57,126 nucleotides of DNA from Victivallaceae bacterium (GTDB taxonomy: Bacteria > Verrucomicrobiota > Lentisphaeria > Victivallales > Victivallaceae): the NCBI GenBank assembly GCA_028709805.1, contig JAQUTL010000015.1, positions 1 to 57,126 on the forward strand. Reading direction: 5' to 3'. The position numbers and the translations under genes are program-made. This document shows, one piece after another, positions 44,404-53,024 of the stretch (position 1 is the first letter of the stretch; each line of letters begins with the position of its first letter). The notes beneath the pieces are model-generated. The model was given only the letters and a program-made list of their open reading frames with translations, was not told where the DNA came from and made no database searches.

Positions 44404-46460
44404 AATGGCGCTCCGCCGCGCCGCCCTCCGGCGGCATATATTTTCTGCTGGCCGGAATCTTGACGGCGCTGCTGTTTTATTTTGACATCGCATGGGCGGC
44501 GCTGCCGCTGGCGGTGTTCACCGTCACGGCCGGAACGAAATATGTTCCCGGCGCGCTTCTGCCGCAGTTCGCCGCCGGACTATTGCTGGGGACCGCGGCG
44601 CTGACCGTTCCGGGACCGGAATTGAAACCGGATCGGAGCCACTGGATTTTCAATGGAAATTTCCGTTTTACAGTTACCGACTACGGCGGCGCACCGGTCG
44701 GCGGATCGCTGGTAGCCGCCGAAATGTCTCCCGACAACCGGCTGGGCGGCGGAACGGTACTGCTCCGTCTGCCGCCGGAAACGGCACCGCTGTTCGGTGA
44801 CGTCATCTATGCCGAAGACGCCCTGCTCTCCTCGCCGGGAACGCCGGTCAGGATCAACCGACTGCTGAAGTCCGGGCGGATCATCCGGCACATGCCTGCG
44901 CAGCCGGATGGCTTTGAACGTTATATGTGCAATCGCGGGATCAGGGCTGTGGCCAATATAAAAAAGGTGTCAGCGATTGAAGAAGGCGGCGGCGGCATCC
45001 GGCGGTCGCTGGCCGTGCTGCGGGCCAAGCTGGCGAAAAATATCGCATCAGGGATGAATGAGCGTGCCGCCGCCGTCGTCAACGCGGTGGTGTTGGGCGT
45101 CCGGCAGGGGATGGCGCCGGACGAACGCGACGATTTCCTCAAGTCGGGAACCATCCACCTGTTTTCCGTGTCCGGCCTCCATGTCGGAGTGGCGGCAATG
45201 CTGGCGATGCTGCTGCTTTCGCCGGCGCCGTGGCGGTTCCGGGCACCGGCGATGCTGCTTGCGGTATGGTTTTACACGCTGCTTTCCGGCGCGCAGGTGC
45301 CGGCGGTCCGCGCCGCGCTGATGATATCGTGCTTCATAACGGCAAAAGCGTATCTTCACCGGGTGCGTCCGCTGTCAACGCTGGCGCTGGCGGCAACGCT
45401 GATATTGCTGTGGAGTCCGCGGCAACTGTTCGATCTCGGATTCCAATTCTCCTTCGTCATCACGGGATTCCTGCTGCTGACCGGAGAGCGCGTCCGCAAA
45501 CTTTCAATGGCCGTCAACGAAATTAACTATTTCAAGCCGCCGGAAAAGGTTCCGCGCCGCTCGGCGGCGGCAAAAATCGTTGCGCTGGCAACAATGCTGA
45601 CGGTCGTCTATCTCGCCGGCATGCCGCTCTCGCTTTATCATCAGGAGATTTTCACTCCCGGCTCGCTTCCGGCCAACCTGCTGATAATGCCGCTCACTTC
45701 GCCGCTGTTTATGCTGGCTTTTATAAAGATGATACCGGTGGCCGGAGCGGTGGCAACCATACCGCTGAACTTTCTGGCCAATCTGCTGCGCGCCATTGCC
45801 GGAGGAGCCGCCGAAGTGTTTTCAGAAACCGCGGCACTTAGTCCGGCGGCGTGGATGACGGTCGCCTTTCTGCTCGCCCTTCTCCTGTTCATCAAAGGCG
45901 GAAACGTTGCGAGGACGGTTGCCGCCGCCGCAATGTTTGTCTGGCTGGCGGTAATCTTCGGAGGGCGTTTTCTGCTCGCCGACTTCATGCTGATCGCCCA
46001 CGGCGGAGACGGTGCAACCGTCTGCGTGGCCGCCTCCCCGGCCAACGGCGCCGCCTACAGTTTGAACCTGCCCGGATTAGACGCCGCTCCGGCAGTGCGG
46101 AAATTCCTGGCCTCGCGCGGCATCCGCCGGATCGAATGCGCGATGCTGACGCCGCACTCTCCGGCGGTGGCGACGGCGGCGGCGGCAATGACCGGACAAA
46201 TCGCCGTCTGCGGAAAACCCCGTCGCGTCAATCCGGCCGGCGACTGGACTTCACTCCCGGAAAAAATGGCGATTTGGCGCCCCGGTCCGGCGCTTTTTGA
46301 ATTGAAAAACAAGATTGCGGTGTTAGATTATCAGGAGATGAAAATTAAACTTGAAACCGAACCCGGCGGCGTTGCGAAGGTCTCATACGGAGAAAATGCC
46401 GCGATAGAACTATGGAATAAACTTTACCCGGAGCTGTACGTTTGCGAATATGAAAAATGA
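44400..46460 (+). CDS. comEC: ComEC/Rec2-type DNA uptake channel
   Basis: The 686-residue membrane protein has two N-terminal helices, an OB-like DUF4131 region, and the competence domain with FSVSGLHVGVAAMLAMLL and the following helices (FYTLLSGAQVPAVRAALM). It would pass single-stranded DNA across the inner membrane. The C-terminal region after about residue 520 keeps the outline of the usual metallo-beta-lactamase domain (RKFLASRGIRRIECAMLTPHS) but the HxHxDH metal motif is missing. Overlaps previous gene as ATGA. Confidence 0.85.
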   Translation: MKWRSAAPPSGGIYFLLAGILTALLFYFDIAWAALPLAVFTVTAGTKYVPGALLPQFAAGLLLGTAALTVPGPELKPDRSHWIFNGNFRFTVTDYGGAPVGGSLVAAEMSPDNRLGGGTVLLRLPPETAPLFGDVIYAEDALLSSPGTPVRINRLLKSGRIIRHMPAQPDGFERYMCNRGIRAVANIKKVSAIEEGGGGIRRSLAVLRAKLAKNIASGMNERAAAVVNAVVLGVRQGMAPDERDDFLKSGTIHLFSVSGLHVGVAAMLAMLLLSPAPWRFRAPAMLLAVWFYTLLSGAQVPAVRAALMISCFITAKAYLHRVRPLSTLALAATLILLWSPRQLFDLGFQFSFVITGFLLLTGERVRKLSMAVNEINYFKPPEKVPRRSAAAKIVALATMLTVVYLAGMPLSLYHQEIFTPGSLPANLLIMPLTSPLFMLAFIKMIPVAGAVATIPLNFLANLLRAIAGGAAEVFSETAALSPAAWMTVAFLLALLLFIKGGNVARTVAAAAMFVWLAVIFGGRFLLADFMLIAHGGDGATVCVAASPANGAAYSLNLPGLDAAPAVRKFLASRGIRRIECAMLTPHSPAVATAAAAMTGQIAVCGKPRRVNPAGDWTSLPEKMAIWRPGPALFELKNKIAVLDYQEMKIKLETEPGGVAKVSYGENAAIELWNKLYPELYVCEYEK

Positions 46461-47643
46461 AATGATACTGAAAGCCGGACGGGACAAATCGCTTCGCCGT
46501 CACGACCTGTGGGTGTTTTCCGGAGCGGTCGCCAAAGAGCCGGAACAGTGTTTCAACGGCGATGTGATCGACATAATGTCGGCCGACGGTCAGTTTCTGG
46601 CCCGTGCCGGCTGGAGCCCGACCTCCCAGATCCGGGCGCGGGTCTGGACGTTCGACCGTAACGAAGCGGTGGACTCCGGCTTCTTCCGCCGGCGGATCGC
46701 CGACGCCGTCAATTTGCGCCGGGTGACCGGCGTCTCCCAGACCTGCACCGCCTACCGGCTGATCGCCGCCGAGGGGGATGACCTGTCCGGAATCATAACC
46801 GACATTTACAACGATTACGCCGTTGTCCAGTTTTTGAGCGCCGGAGCCGAGCGCCGGCGCGACATGTTCATTGAGGCGCTGCTGGCGGAACTGCCGGATC
46901 TGCGCGGAATATATGAGCGTGATGACGTTGCCGTCCGAGCCAAGGAGGGGCTGGAGGAGCGCACCGGAGTCCTGTATGGCGACGCTCCTCCGGAACTGGT
47001 CGAATTCCATGAACGCGAGCTTGTCTTTGCCGTCGACCTGAAAAACGGTCACAAGACCGGATTCTATTTCGATCAGCGCGAAAATCGCCGGCTGGTCGGT
47101 CAATATGCCGCCGGAAGATCGGTGTTGAACCTGTTCAGCTATACCGGCGGATTCGGAGTGGCGGCGGCAGCCGGCGGCGCGGCGTTTGTGGAAAACGTCG
47201 ATTCCAGCGCCGCGGTGCTGGAGCTGGCCGCAAAAAACTTTGCACTGAACAATATCGCCGGCAACCGTTGGCACAACACCGAGGCAAACGTTTTCGAGCT
47301 TCTGCGGAAACTCGAAAAAGAGAACGCGAAATTCGATCTCATCGTGCTCGATCCGCCCAAGCTTGTCGAATCTCAAAGCCACATGATGAAAGGCTGCCGC
47401 GCCTATAAAGAAATGGCGCTGCGCGCATTCCGGCTGCTGAACAAAAACGGTCTGCTGTTCAATTTCTCATGCTCCGGTCTGGTTGACGCGGAACTGTTCG
47501 CAAAAATCACCTTCGACGCTTCGCATGACGCCGGAGTGTCCGGCGCCATACTGCGCCGACTTGCCCAGGATTCCGACCATCCGGTCCGGCTCAACCACCC
47601 CGAAAGCGCCTATTTAAAAGGACTGATGACCGTAAGGATTTGA
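46450..47643 (+). CDS. PUA-SAM rRNA cytosine methyltransferase, RlmI-like
   Basis: The 397-residue protein has an N-terminal PUA domain (LRRHDLWVFSGAVAKEP), an RlmI-type middle domain (GHKTGFYFDQRENRRLVGQYAAGRSVLNLFSYTGGFGVAAA) with the SAM motif, and FDLIVLDPPKLVES with the catalytic motif. A C-terminal cysteine-containing NFSCSG is also present. E. coli RlmI makes m5C1962 in 23S rRNA. The start overlaps comEC by 11 bases. It is the last gene of the thiD run. Confidence 0.9.
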   Translation: MKNEMILKAGRDKSLRRHDLWVFSGAVAKEPEQCFNGDVIDIMSADGQFLARAGWSPTSQIRARVWTFDRNEAVDSGFFRRRIADAVNLRRVTGVSQTCTAYRLIAAEGDDLSGIITDIYNDYAVVQFLSAGAERRRDMFIEALLAELPDLRGIYERDDVAVRAKEGLEERTGVLYGDAPPELVEFHERELVFAVDLKNGHKTGFYFDQRENRRLVGQYAAGRSVLNLFSYTGGFGVAAAAGGAAFVENVDSSAAVLELAAKNFALNNIAGNRWHNTEANVFELLRKLEKENAKFDLIVLDPPKLVESQSHMMKGCRAYKEMALRAFRLLNKNGLLFNFSCSGLVDAELFAKITFDASHDAGVSGAILRRLAQDSDHPVRLNHPESAYLKGLMTVRI

Positions 47644-47696
47644 AAAAAACGCGCGCGCGTGGTAAATTATAGATGGTAAATCAATAAGGACAAATA

Positions 47697-48797
47697 ATGA
47701 CAATCGAAGAACTCAATGCTTTCATATCAGATTTTGCCGCGCGACTTCAAACCCTCAAAAAATTTTTGAAGATCGACGAAAAACGTTCCCAAGTGGCCGA
47801 GATAAACAAAAAGATGGCGGCGCCAAACTTCTGGGATAACAAGGAAACCGCCCAGAGCACCGTTACGGCGCTCAGCGGCTGTCGCAACGTGCTCGCGCCT
47901 TTCGACCGTCTGTCGTCGGAAGCCGACGATCTCGCGGTAATGGCCGAACTCTCAGCCGAAGACCCGTCGCTGCTGGACGAGGCGGCCGGCGTCACCGCCC
48001 GGCTTGAAAAAGAACTTTCGGAGCTGGAGCTGATGAATTTCCTGTCCGGTCGATTCGATCATAACGACGCCTATATCTCCATTCACGCCGGCGCCGGCGG
48101 CACCGAAAGCTGCGACTGGGCCGAAATGCTGCTGCGCATGTACCGCCGTTACTTTGAGCGCCGCGGCTGGAAGGATGAAATTATCGACCTTCAGCCGGGC
48201 GAGGAAGCCGGCATAAAAAGTGTGACTCTCCATGTGTCGGGAGATTTCGCCTACGGCTACATGCGTTCCGAAAAGGGGATTCACCGCCTGGTGAGAATTT
48301 CACCGTTTGACAGCAACGCGCGGCGCCACACCAGTTTCGCCGCCGTCGACGAGTTTCCCGACTTCGCAGATGACTGTGAAATAGATATCGAGGAAAAAGA
48401 TTTGAGGATTGACACCTACCGTTCGTCCGGCGCCGGCGGCCAGCACGTCAACACCACCGACTCCGCCGTCCGCATCACCCATCTGCCCACCGGCATCGTG
48501 GTCTGCTGCCAGAACGAACGCTCCCAGCACAAGAACCGCGCCACCGCCATGAAAATGCTGAAGGCAAAACTATTTGAACTGGCGGAGGAAAAACGCCGGC
48601 AGGAGGCCGCCGGAATTCGCGGCGAACTTTCCGAAAACGGCTGGGGCAGTCAGATTCGCAGCTACGTTCTCCAACCATATCAGATGGTCAAGGACCTGCG
48701 CACCGAAGTTGAAACCGGCAACACCGCCGCGGTGCTCGACGGCGATATCGATATGTTCATCGAATCATATCTGAGAAACACCAACACCAATGCCTGA
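47697..48797 (+). CDS. prfB: Peptide chain release factor 2
   Basis: The 366-residue factor releases proteins at UGA and UAA. It has the codon-reading SPF tripeptide in VRISPFDSNARRHTSFA and the GGQ motif in YRSSGAGGQHVNTTDSAVR. Length is that of full RF2. Unlike E. coli and many bacteria, there is no UGA frameshift site: the start region reads LQTLKKFLKIDEKRSQ continuously in one frame, so the classic autoregulatory +1 shift is absent. An UGA-reading factor means UGA is a stop here. Confidence 0.96.
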   Translation: MTIEELNAFISDFAARLQTLKKFLKIDEKRSQVAEINKKMAAPNFWDNKETAQSTVTALSGCRNVLAPFDRLSSEADDLAVMAELSAEDPSLLDEAAGVTARLEKELSELELMNFLSGRFDHNDAYISIHAGAGGTESCDWAEMLLRMYRRYFERRGWKDEIIDLQPGEEAGIKSVTLHVSGDFAYGYMRSEKGIHRLVRISPFDSNARRHTSFAAVDEFPDFADDCEIDIEEKDLRIDTYRSSGAGGQHVNTTDSAVRITHLPTGIVVCCQNERSQHKNRATAMKMLKAKLFELAEEKRRQEAAGIRGELSENGWGSQIRSYVLQPYQMVKDLRTEVETGNTAAVLDGDIDMFIESYLRNTNTNA

Positions 48798-49737
48798 CAT
48801 TCGTAAAAACTGCGTTTTTTCCATAAACGACGCTCAGCGCGCCGTGCTGGAGGATTATTGCCGCGACCGCGGCTGGCAGTTTGACAACGCGCCGTACGCG
48901 TATTGGAAAGTAAAAGGCGACGGACTGTCTCTTGTCGCCTATGAAAGCGGCAAACTGACCGTTCAGGGAAAAAAAGCCGCCGAATTTATTGAGTTTGTGC
49001 TTGAGACAACCATTCTTGACAGCATCGGGTCTTCCTCCGGCGCTGCGAGTGAAACGGCGGAGACCGCACCGGAACCGATTGCGCCGCACGGCGGAGTAGA
49101 CGAAAGCGGAAAAGGCGACTTCTTCGGTCCGCTGGTGGTGGCCGGAGCCTACGTCACCGCGGAGACCGCACCGCAGCTGGTCGCCATCGGCGTGAAAGAC
49201 TCCAAATTGATCAAATCCACCACACAGATATATGCGATCGCGCCGCGCATCCGGCGGATTCTCGATCGCCGCTACACCGTGGTCACAGTCGGCAACGAGG
49301 CCTACAACCGGCTTTACCGGAAAATCGGCAACCTCAACCGGCTGCTGGCGTGGGGGCATGCCAGAGTCATCGAAAACCTGCTCGCCGCCGCTCCGGAATG
49401 TCCACGCGTACTGTCGGACAAATTCGGCAATGAGTCGCTGATCCGGCGGGCGTTGATGGAAAAAGGGCGCCAGATCATCCTCGACCAGCAGACTAAGGCG
49501 GAATCCGATGTGGCGGTGGCCGCCGCCAGCATTTTGGCCAGAGAGGGATTTTTGCGGGCGATGGACAGCCTTTCGGTGGAAGTCGGGCGTTCGCTGCCGC
49601 GCGGCGCCTCCGCCGCCGTGACCGCCTGCGCAAAGGAGCTGGCGATGAAAAACGGACTTGAATTTCTGGAGAAATGCGCAAAGACGCATTTTAAAACTTA
49701 CGACATACTAAAGGCGAAGGTAGCGGGGGGGGAGTAA
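48790..49737 (+). CDS. rnhC: Ribonuclease HIII
   Basis: The 315-residue enzyme removes RNA from RNA/DNA hybrids. An N-terminal TBP-like domain (about residues 1-75, ending GKLTVQGKKAAEFIEFVL) is followed by GGVDESGKGDFFGPLVVAGAY, the RNase HIII active-site motif, KDSKLIKSTTQI and QTKAESDVAVAAASILARE. It overlaps prfB by 8 bases. A run of eight G near its stop doubles as the ribosome binding site of the next gene. Confidence 0.93.
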   Translation: MPDIRKNCVFSINDAQRAVLEDYCRDRGWQFDNAPYAYWKVKGDGLSLVAYESGKLTVQGKKAAEFIEFVLETTILDSIGSSSGAASETAETAPEPIAPHGGVDESGKGDFFGPLVVAGAYVTAETAPQLVAIGVKDSKLIKSTTQIYAIAPRIRRILDRRYTVVTVGNEAYNRLYRKIGNLNRLLAWGHARVIENLLAAAPECPRVLSDKFGNESLIRRALMEKGRQIILDQQTKAESDVAVAAASILAREGFLRAMDSLSVEVGRSLPRGASAAVTACAKELAMKNGLEFLEKCAKTHFKTYDILKAKVAGGE

Positions 49738-50264
49738 TGAAAACATTCGTCAAATCCTGGCCTTTTTTTATCAGCGCCGTCATACTGGCCTCACTGTTCC
49801 TGCTGTATCTGTATCTGCTTGACCTGCCGGTAACCATGCGGCAGGGCGTAACGGAGTTTTCTGAATACGGTCAACAGGCGATCCGGCAGCACAACTACCG
49901 CAGCATCCCGCCGCTGAATTACGCCACCGGACTTCTGCTCGGACTTTTCGGCGGCGGATTGCTCGGCGCGATTCTCGGGCAGAAATACAAGTTGAAACTC
50001 TGCTCGTTCCGCTCCGGCATGGCCGGAGCCGCGTTGCAGGGCGTGGCCGGCGGATTTCTGATCATGCTCGGCGGAGAGATCGCCGGAGACATGTTTTTGG
50101 GGCAGATCGCTTCGGCGATGCAGCTTTCAAGCGGCGCATGGCTTTATCTGGGGTGCGCGATGCTGGCGGCCGGCATCGTAACCGTTGTCGGCTTCAACGC
50201 GGTTGAAAAACGCGAAAAGCAGGCGGCAAAAACCGCGGCTCCGGGAAAGGACGAACATAAATGA
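49737..50264 (+). CDS. YeeE/YedE-family membrane protein, half A
   Basis: The 175-residue membrane protein has about four helices (FISAVILASLFLLYLYLLDL, LLLGLFGGGLLGAILG, GFLIMLGGEIAGDMF and LYLGCAMLAAGIV). The pattern of a glycine-rich helix followed by QLSSGAWLYLG is like a YeeE/YedE half (thiosulfate or sulfur compound transport). The family's conserved cysteine motif is not present. It overlaps rnhC's stop by one base and half B by 4 bases. Confidence 0.68.
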   Translation: MKTFVKSWPFFISAVILASLFLLYLYLLDLPVTMRQGVTEFSEYGQQAIRQHNYRSIPPLNYATGLLLGLFGGGLLGAILGQKYKLKLCSFRSGMAGAALQGVAGGFLIMLGGEIAGDMFLGQIASAMQLSSGAWLYLGCAMLAAGIVTVVGFNAVEKREKQAAKTAAPGKDEHK

Positions 50265-50827
50265 AACTCGAACCGCTGGCGCTTGACGGCATGCCGGGAC
50301 TCATTGCGGCGATTCTGCTCGGAGCCTGTCTCGGATTTACGCTGGTAAAGTCCGATCTGGCATGGGACGAGTGCTGTGTACCGTTCATGGCGTTGAAAAA
50401 TGGAAAAATTCTAAAGACCATACTGATGACCTTTGCACTGGGAACGGTCGGCTTTTATTTTGCGGCGCGGGCCGGACTGGTTAATTTTCAGGTTGCTCCG
50501 GCATATTCGACATCGGCGATAATCGGCGGAGTGCTGTCCGGCATCGGTTTGGCGCTGGCCGGTTTTTTTCCAAGCGGTTCGGTGGCGGCGCTGGGCGCCG
50601 GGAGACTGTATGCGTTTTGGGTGCTGCTGGGAATGGTTTTGGTTTCTCCGGCCAAACGGCTGATGACACAGATTATCGATACGCCGTGGAACTGGGGACG
50701 TGAAATGGCGGCGCCGCATCTGGCATCAGAAGCGTTCGGCATTTCAAACTGGATATGGCCGCTGGCGGTGGGCGCGGTGGTGCTTACCGCACTGGTTCAG
50801 TTTCTGCTGCCGGATGACGATGAATAA
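50261..50827 (+). CDS. YeeE/YedE-family membrane protein, half B
   Basis: The 188-residue protein keeps the YeeE/YedE pattern clearly: LLGACLGFTLVKSDLAWDECC, then IIGGVLSGIGLALAGFFPSGSVAALGAGRLYAFWVLLGMVL. In typical members this is AGxCPGTxxAALGxGRxDAxW, where the cysteine binds the sulfur substrate; here the position reads FPSGS, so the cysteine has been lost. It may work with half A as a two-chain transporter of about eight helices. What it moves is unknown. Confidence 0.78.
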   Translation: MKLEPLALDGMPGLIAAILLGACLGFTLVKSDLAWDECCVPFMALKNGKILKTILMTFALGTVGFYFAARAGLVNFQVAPAYSTSAIIGGVLSGIGLALAGFFPSGSVAALGAGRLYAFWVLLGMVLVSPAKRLMTQIIDTPWNWGREMAAPHLASEAFGISNWIWPLAVGAVVLTALVQFLLPDDDE

Positions 50828-51221
50828 GAAGCGCGGACTGGCTGCGCATCTGCGGATAGGCCGGCGCGGAGAAAACGCCGCGGCGCGTCTGCTTGTCAGC
50901 AAGGGGTGTGACATTCTGGCGCGCGACTGGCGGCGCGGGGCCGGAGAGCTGGACATCATTGCGCGGGACGGGCTGATGATCGTTTTTGTGGAAGTCAAAA
51001 GCCGGCGGGCGTCGTCCGTCGCAGCGCCGTCGTCCAACCTGTCCCTGAGACAAATCCGCCGCATCCGTCTGGGGGCGGCAAAATATCTGGCACAATTCGG
51101 TGAAAATCCGCCGCCTCACCGGTTTGACCTCATTGAAGTTAAGTTGACGCCATGGCAAATCGCCTCGATCCACCATCATGAATATTGTTATCGAGAAAGA
51201 AAGCAGGCAAAAAGGTGGTAA
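50820..51221 (+). CDS. YraN-like (UPF0102) putative endonuclease
   Basis: The 133-residue protein has the UPF0102 pattern: GRRGENAAARLLVSKGCDILARDWRRGAGELDIIARDGLMIVFVEVKSR, i.e. the E, D, ExK residues of a PD-(D/E)XK fold, then LSLRQIRRIRLGAAKYLA and FDLIEVKL. ATG 50820 is chosen, overlapping half B by 8 bases; the frame extends 40 residues upstream but lies over that gene. Function in DNA repair is suspected but not shown. Last gene of the prfB operon. Confidence 0.9.
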   Translation: MNKKRGLAAHLRIGRRGENAAARLLVSKGCDILARDWRRGAGELDIIARDGLMIVFVEVKSRRASSVAAPSSNLSLRQIRRIRLGAAKYLAQFGENPPPHRFDLIEVKLTPWQIASIHHHEYCYRERKQAKRW

Positions 51222-51227
51222 ATTGAT

Positions 51228-51255
51228 TTGTTTTTCCGTAAATATGGCGTAAATT
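51228..51255 (+). promoter_or_regulatory. Candidate promoter of the tRNA gene
   Basis: TTGTTT and TAAATT with a 16-base spacer, 28 bases before the tRNA. Confidence 0.35.
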
Positions 51256-51283
51256 AAGGGGAGCGGCGCGAGTCGTCGCGGCT

Positions 51284-51360
51284 GGATCCGTAGCTCAGTT
51301 GGTTAGAGCAGGTGACTCATAATCTCCGGGTCCTCGGTTCAAGTCCGGGCGGATCCACCA
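51284..51360 (+). tRNA. tRNA with CAU anticodon (Met or lysidine-type Ile2)
   Basis: The 77-base sequence folds as a full cloverleaf: acceptor GGATCCG/CGGATCC, D arm GCTC...GAGC, anticodon loop CTCATAA, T arm with TTCAAGT and encoded CCA. The anticodon stem GGTGA/TCTCC has a central T.T mismatch. The GCAGGTGACTCATAATC segment resembles tRNA-Ile2 (decoded after lysidine modification) as much as elongator tRNA-Met; sequence alone does not decide. It lies at the edge of the mobile region. Confidence 0.9.
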
Positions 51361-51374
51361 GTTAAGTCATTTAT

Positions 51375-51411
51375 AGCCAAGCGCTCCCATGCTTGGCTTC
51401 TTTCTTTTTGA
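51375..51411 (+). terminator. Terminator of the tRNA gene
   Basis: AGCCAAGC / GCTTGGCT hairpin with a T-rich tail (TTCTTTCTTTTT), 15 bases after the CCA end. Confidence 0.75.
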
Positions 51412-51614
51412 GGGTAATTTTTTCAGAAGAATTCGATGAAACCAAAACAACCAGCCGGAAACGGTGTCAACCTCCGACCCGAAAAACCATGTTTGCAGTG
51501 TCGCCGGATTTCTCTGTTTTGCGCTTTTGAGGCGAAACATCCGGCGTTTTTCGAGGAATCGCCCACAGCCATGCCGGATTCGGTTTCAAATGGCGTCCCT
51601 CACGCAAAATTCGC
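51412..51614. other. Non-coding stretch after the tRNA
   Basis: About 200 bases between the tRNA terminator and the degraded recombinase partner. Open frames here (for example from 51436 on plus) overlap pseudogenes on the other strand and have no family resemblance. I see no gene. Confidence 0.5.
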
Positions 51615-51641
51615 AAAAAAAAACGAGGCGCATTGCCTCGT
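51615..51641 (-). terminator. Intrinsic terminator of the recombinase-HTH pair
   Basis: Minus-strand ACGAGGC / GCCTCGT hairpin followed by nine T, just after the HTH pseudogene stop. Confidence 0.85.
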
Positions 51642-51651
51642 CATTTTCCGG

Positions 51652-52038
51652 TCAATCCATTTTGAACAGCTTCAACTGTTCCTGCCACAGCACCGGCAGG
51701 AATCCGCGAAGGGCGTCCAAATTCATGGATTCCGGCGCGGTGTTTTCCAGAATCGCATGAATGATCTCCGGCGCAAGCATTGTCAGCTGAAGCGTCCGGT
51801 CGACATACCGCCGATCCAATTTCAGCGCGACGGCAAGAGCCTTGGAACTGCCGAACGTCCCCTCGTCAATCAGTTTGCGTCAGCGGAACGCCCGTGCCAC
51901 ATGAACCGTCAGCGGAGCAAGCGCCTCGTCGCCGAATTCCGTCCGCACCACCGCTCGCTTCCGGTTGCCGAGCACTCGCAGCATCAGCGGCACACGAACT
52001 TTGATATTGCCGTTTTCCATGACCTCGATTTCATTCAT
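51652..52038 (-). pseudogene. HTH partner protein of a serine recombinase, broken by a nonsense codon
   Basis: Read through one TGA at 51880-51882, the frame gives about 128 residues, starting MNEIEVMENGNIKVRVPL. The segment VARAFR-stop-RKLIDEGTFGSSKAL, then LKLDRRYVDRTLQLTMLAPE and IIHAIL, matches the ParB-like helix-turn-helix proteins encoded directly after serine recombinases (usual form ARAxRWRxxLE). The stop replaces the conserved tryptophan: TGG became TGA. Its start overlaps the recombinase stop (ATGAATGA). Since prfB is present, the TGA should be a true stop. Confidence 0.72.
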
Positions 52039-52375
52039 TTCCTATGTTCTCCATGATGAATTTCACGCCTTTTGTTTTGAATTCAAATTCCAGCGAATCC
52101 TGTTTGACGGTGATTTTTTCAACCAGCAGCCGGATCAACCGGTTCTGTTCGGCGGAATTCATGCCGTCCCGCATTTCCGCCTTGAAAAACTCGCGCATGG
52201 CCGCCGGATCGCATTGGACTTTCCCTGCAATCAGCGCCGTCATTTCCGGTGTGGACAGCAATTCAGTGATCCTCCCGCGGACAATCCGTTCCATGTCTCC
52301 GGCGGGCAAACTTCCGATTGGGCAGATCCGCTCGCCGCGTTTCTCGTTCTTCGCACAGATGTAATAAGCTGAACG
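52031..52375 (-). pseudogene. C-terminal remnant of a large serine recombinase
   Basis: The remaining ~114 codons read RSAYYICAKNEKRGERICPI then GSLPAGDMERIVRGRI, i.e. the end of the zinc-ribbon part followed by IPAxxxExxV, and finish with NRLIRLLVEKITVKQDSLEFEF. This is the usual C-terminus of a site-specific serine recombinase. The catalytic N-terminal domain is missing: the frame is cut near 52375 where AT-rich IS sequence begins. A TTG at 52309 could in theory start a 92-residue fragment, but that is not a functional unit. Confidence 0.75.
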
Positions 52376-52446
52376 TCATATATATTTAACAAATAATAAA
52401 AAGAGTATATATTTCCGCAATCATCTCAAGGAGGTCGAGGGAATAT

Positions 52447-53024
52447 ATGAGAATAGTAAAGCTTGAAATATCCGTACTGGAAAGACAGGAATTACAATCC
52501 TTATTCTGACAATCCGCACATGGATCGAAAGATTGCGCCGGGATGGCATTCGGGGGCTTGAACGCAGCTATTCTCCAGGTCGACCAAGCATGCGAAACAC
52601 TCTGTTGCGTCCGAAGGTCGAAGAGTATTTATCCTTCACACCGCGAACATACGGATGGCATGAAGACTGCGGGACCATGCTCCTGCTTCAAGAACAACTG
52701 AAAAAGGATATAGGGCAGACATTTGGAATCTCTACTCTTGAGCGATTATTGAAAGACTGCGGATATTCCTATAAACGTCCGCGAAAAGGAGTTCCGGCAA
52801 ACGCTCCATCCAAAGAAGAAAAACTTATCCGAGTTCAGGCAATTGCACGGGAAATTCTTAAGCTGAAGGAGGAATCGGATGTGGATGTGCTATTTGTGGA
52901 TGAATCGCATTTTTCAACCGAGTCATACATCATTCGTGGGTGGTATCGTAAAGGAGAAGATTTTTTCCATCGAGACAAGCCGCAACAGAAAATCAATGTG
53001 TTTGCGGGCGTCCCCAAGCAATGA
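52447..53024 (+). pseudogene. IS630-family transposase, internally deleted and truncated
   Basis: The beginning MRIVKLEISVLERQELQSLF stops at a TGA; after a deletion of roughly 35 codons a second frame resumes with LTIRTWIERLRRDGIRGLER, continues through SPGRPSMRNTLLRPKVEEYL and KDCGYSYKRPRKGVP, and reaches LFVDESHFSTESYIIRGW with the first DDE aspartate. It ends at VFAGVPKQ before the second aspartate and the glutamate. It cannot be active. An AAGGAGG ribosome site precedes the ATG at 52447. Confidence 0.75.

Noticed and set aside
51880..51882. TGA decoded as tryptophan (alternative genetic code)
   Set aside because: prfB encodes a normal UGA-reading release factor and core genes use TGA as their stop codon; a nonsense mutation explains it.
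51436..52056. 206-codon plus frame after the tRNA
   Set aside because: It lies opposite the recombinase-HTH remnants and its sequence has no family resemblance.
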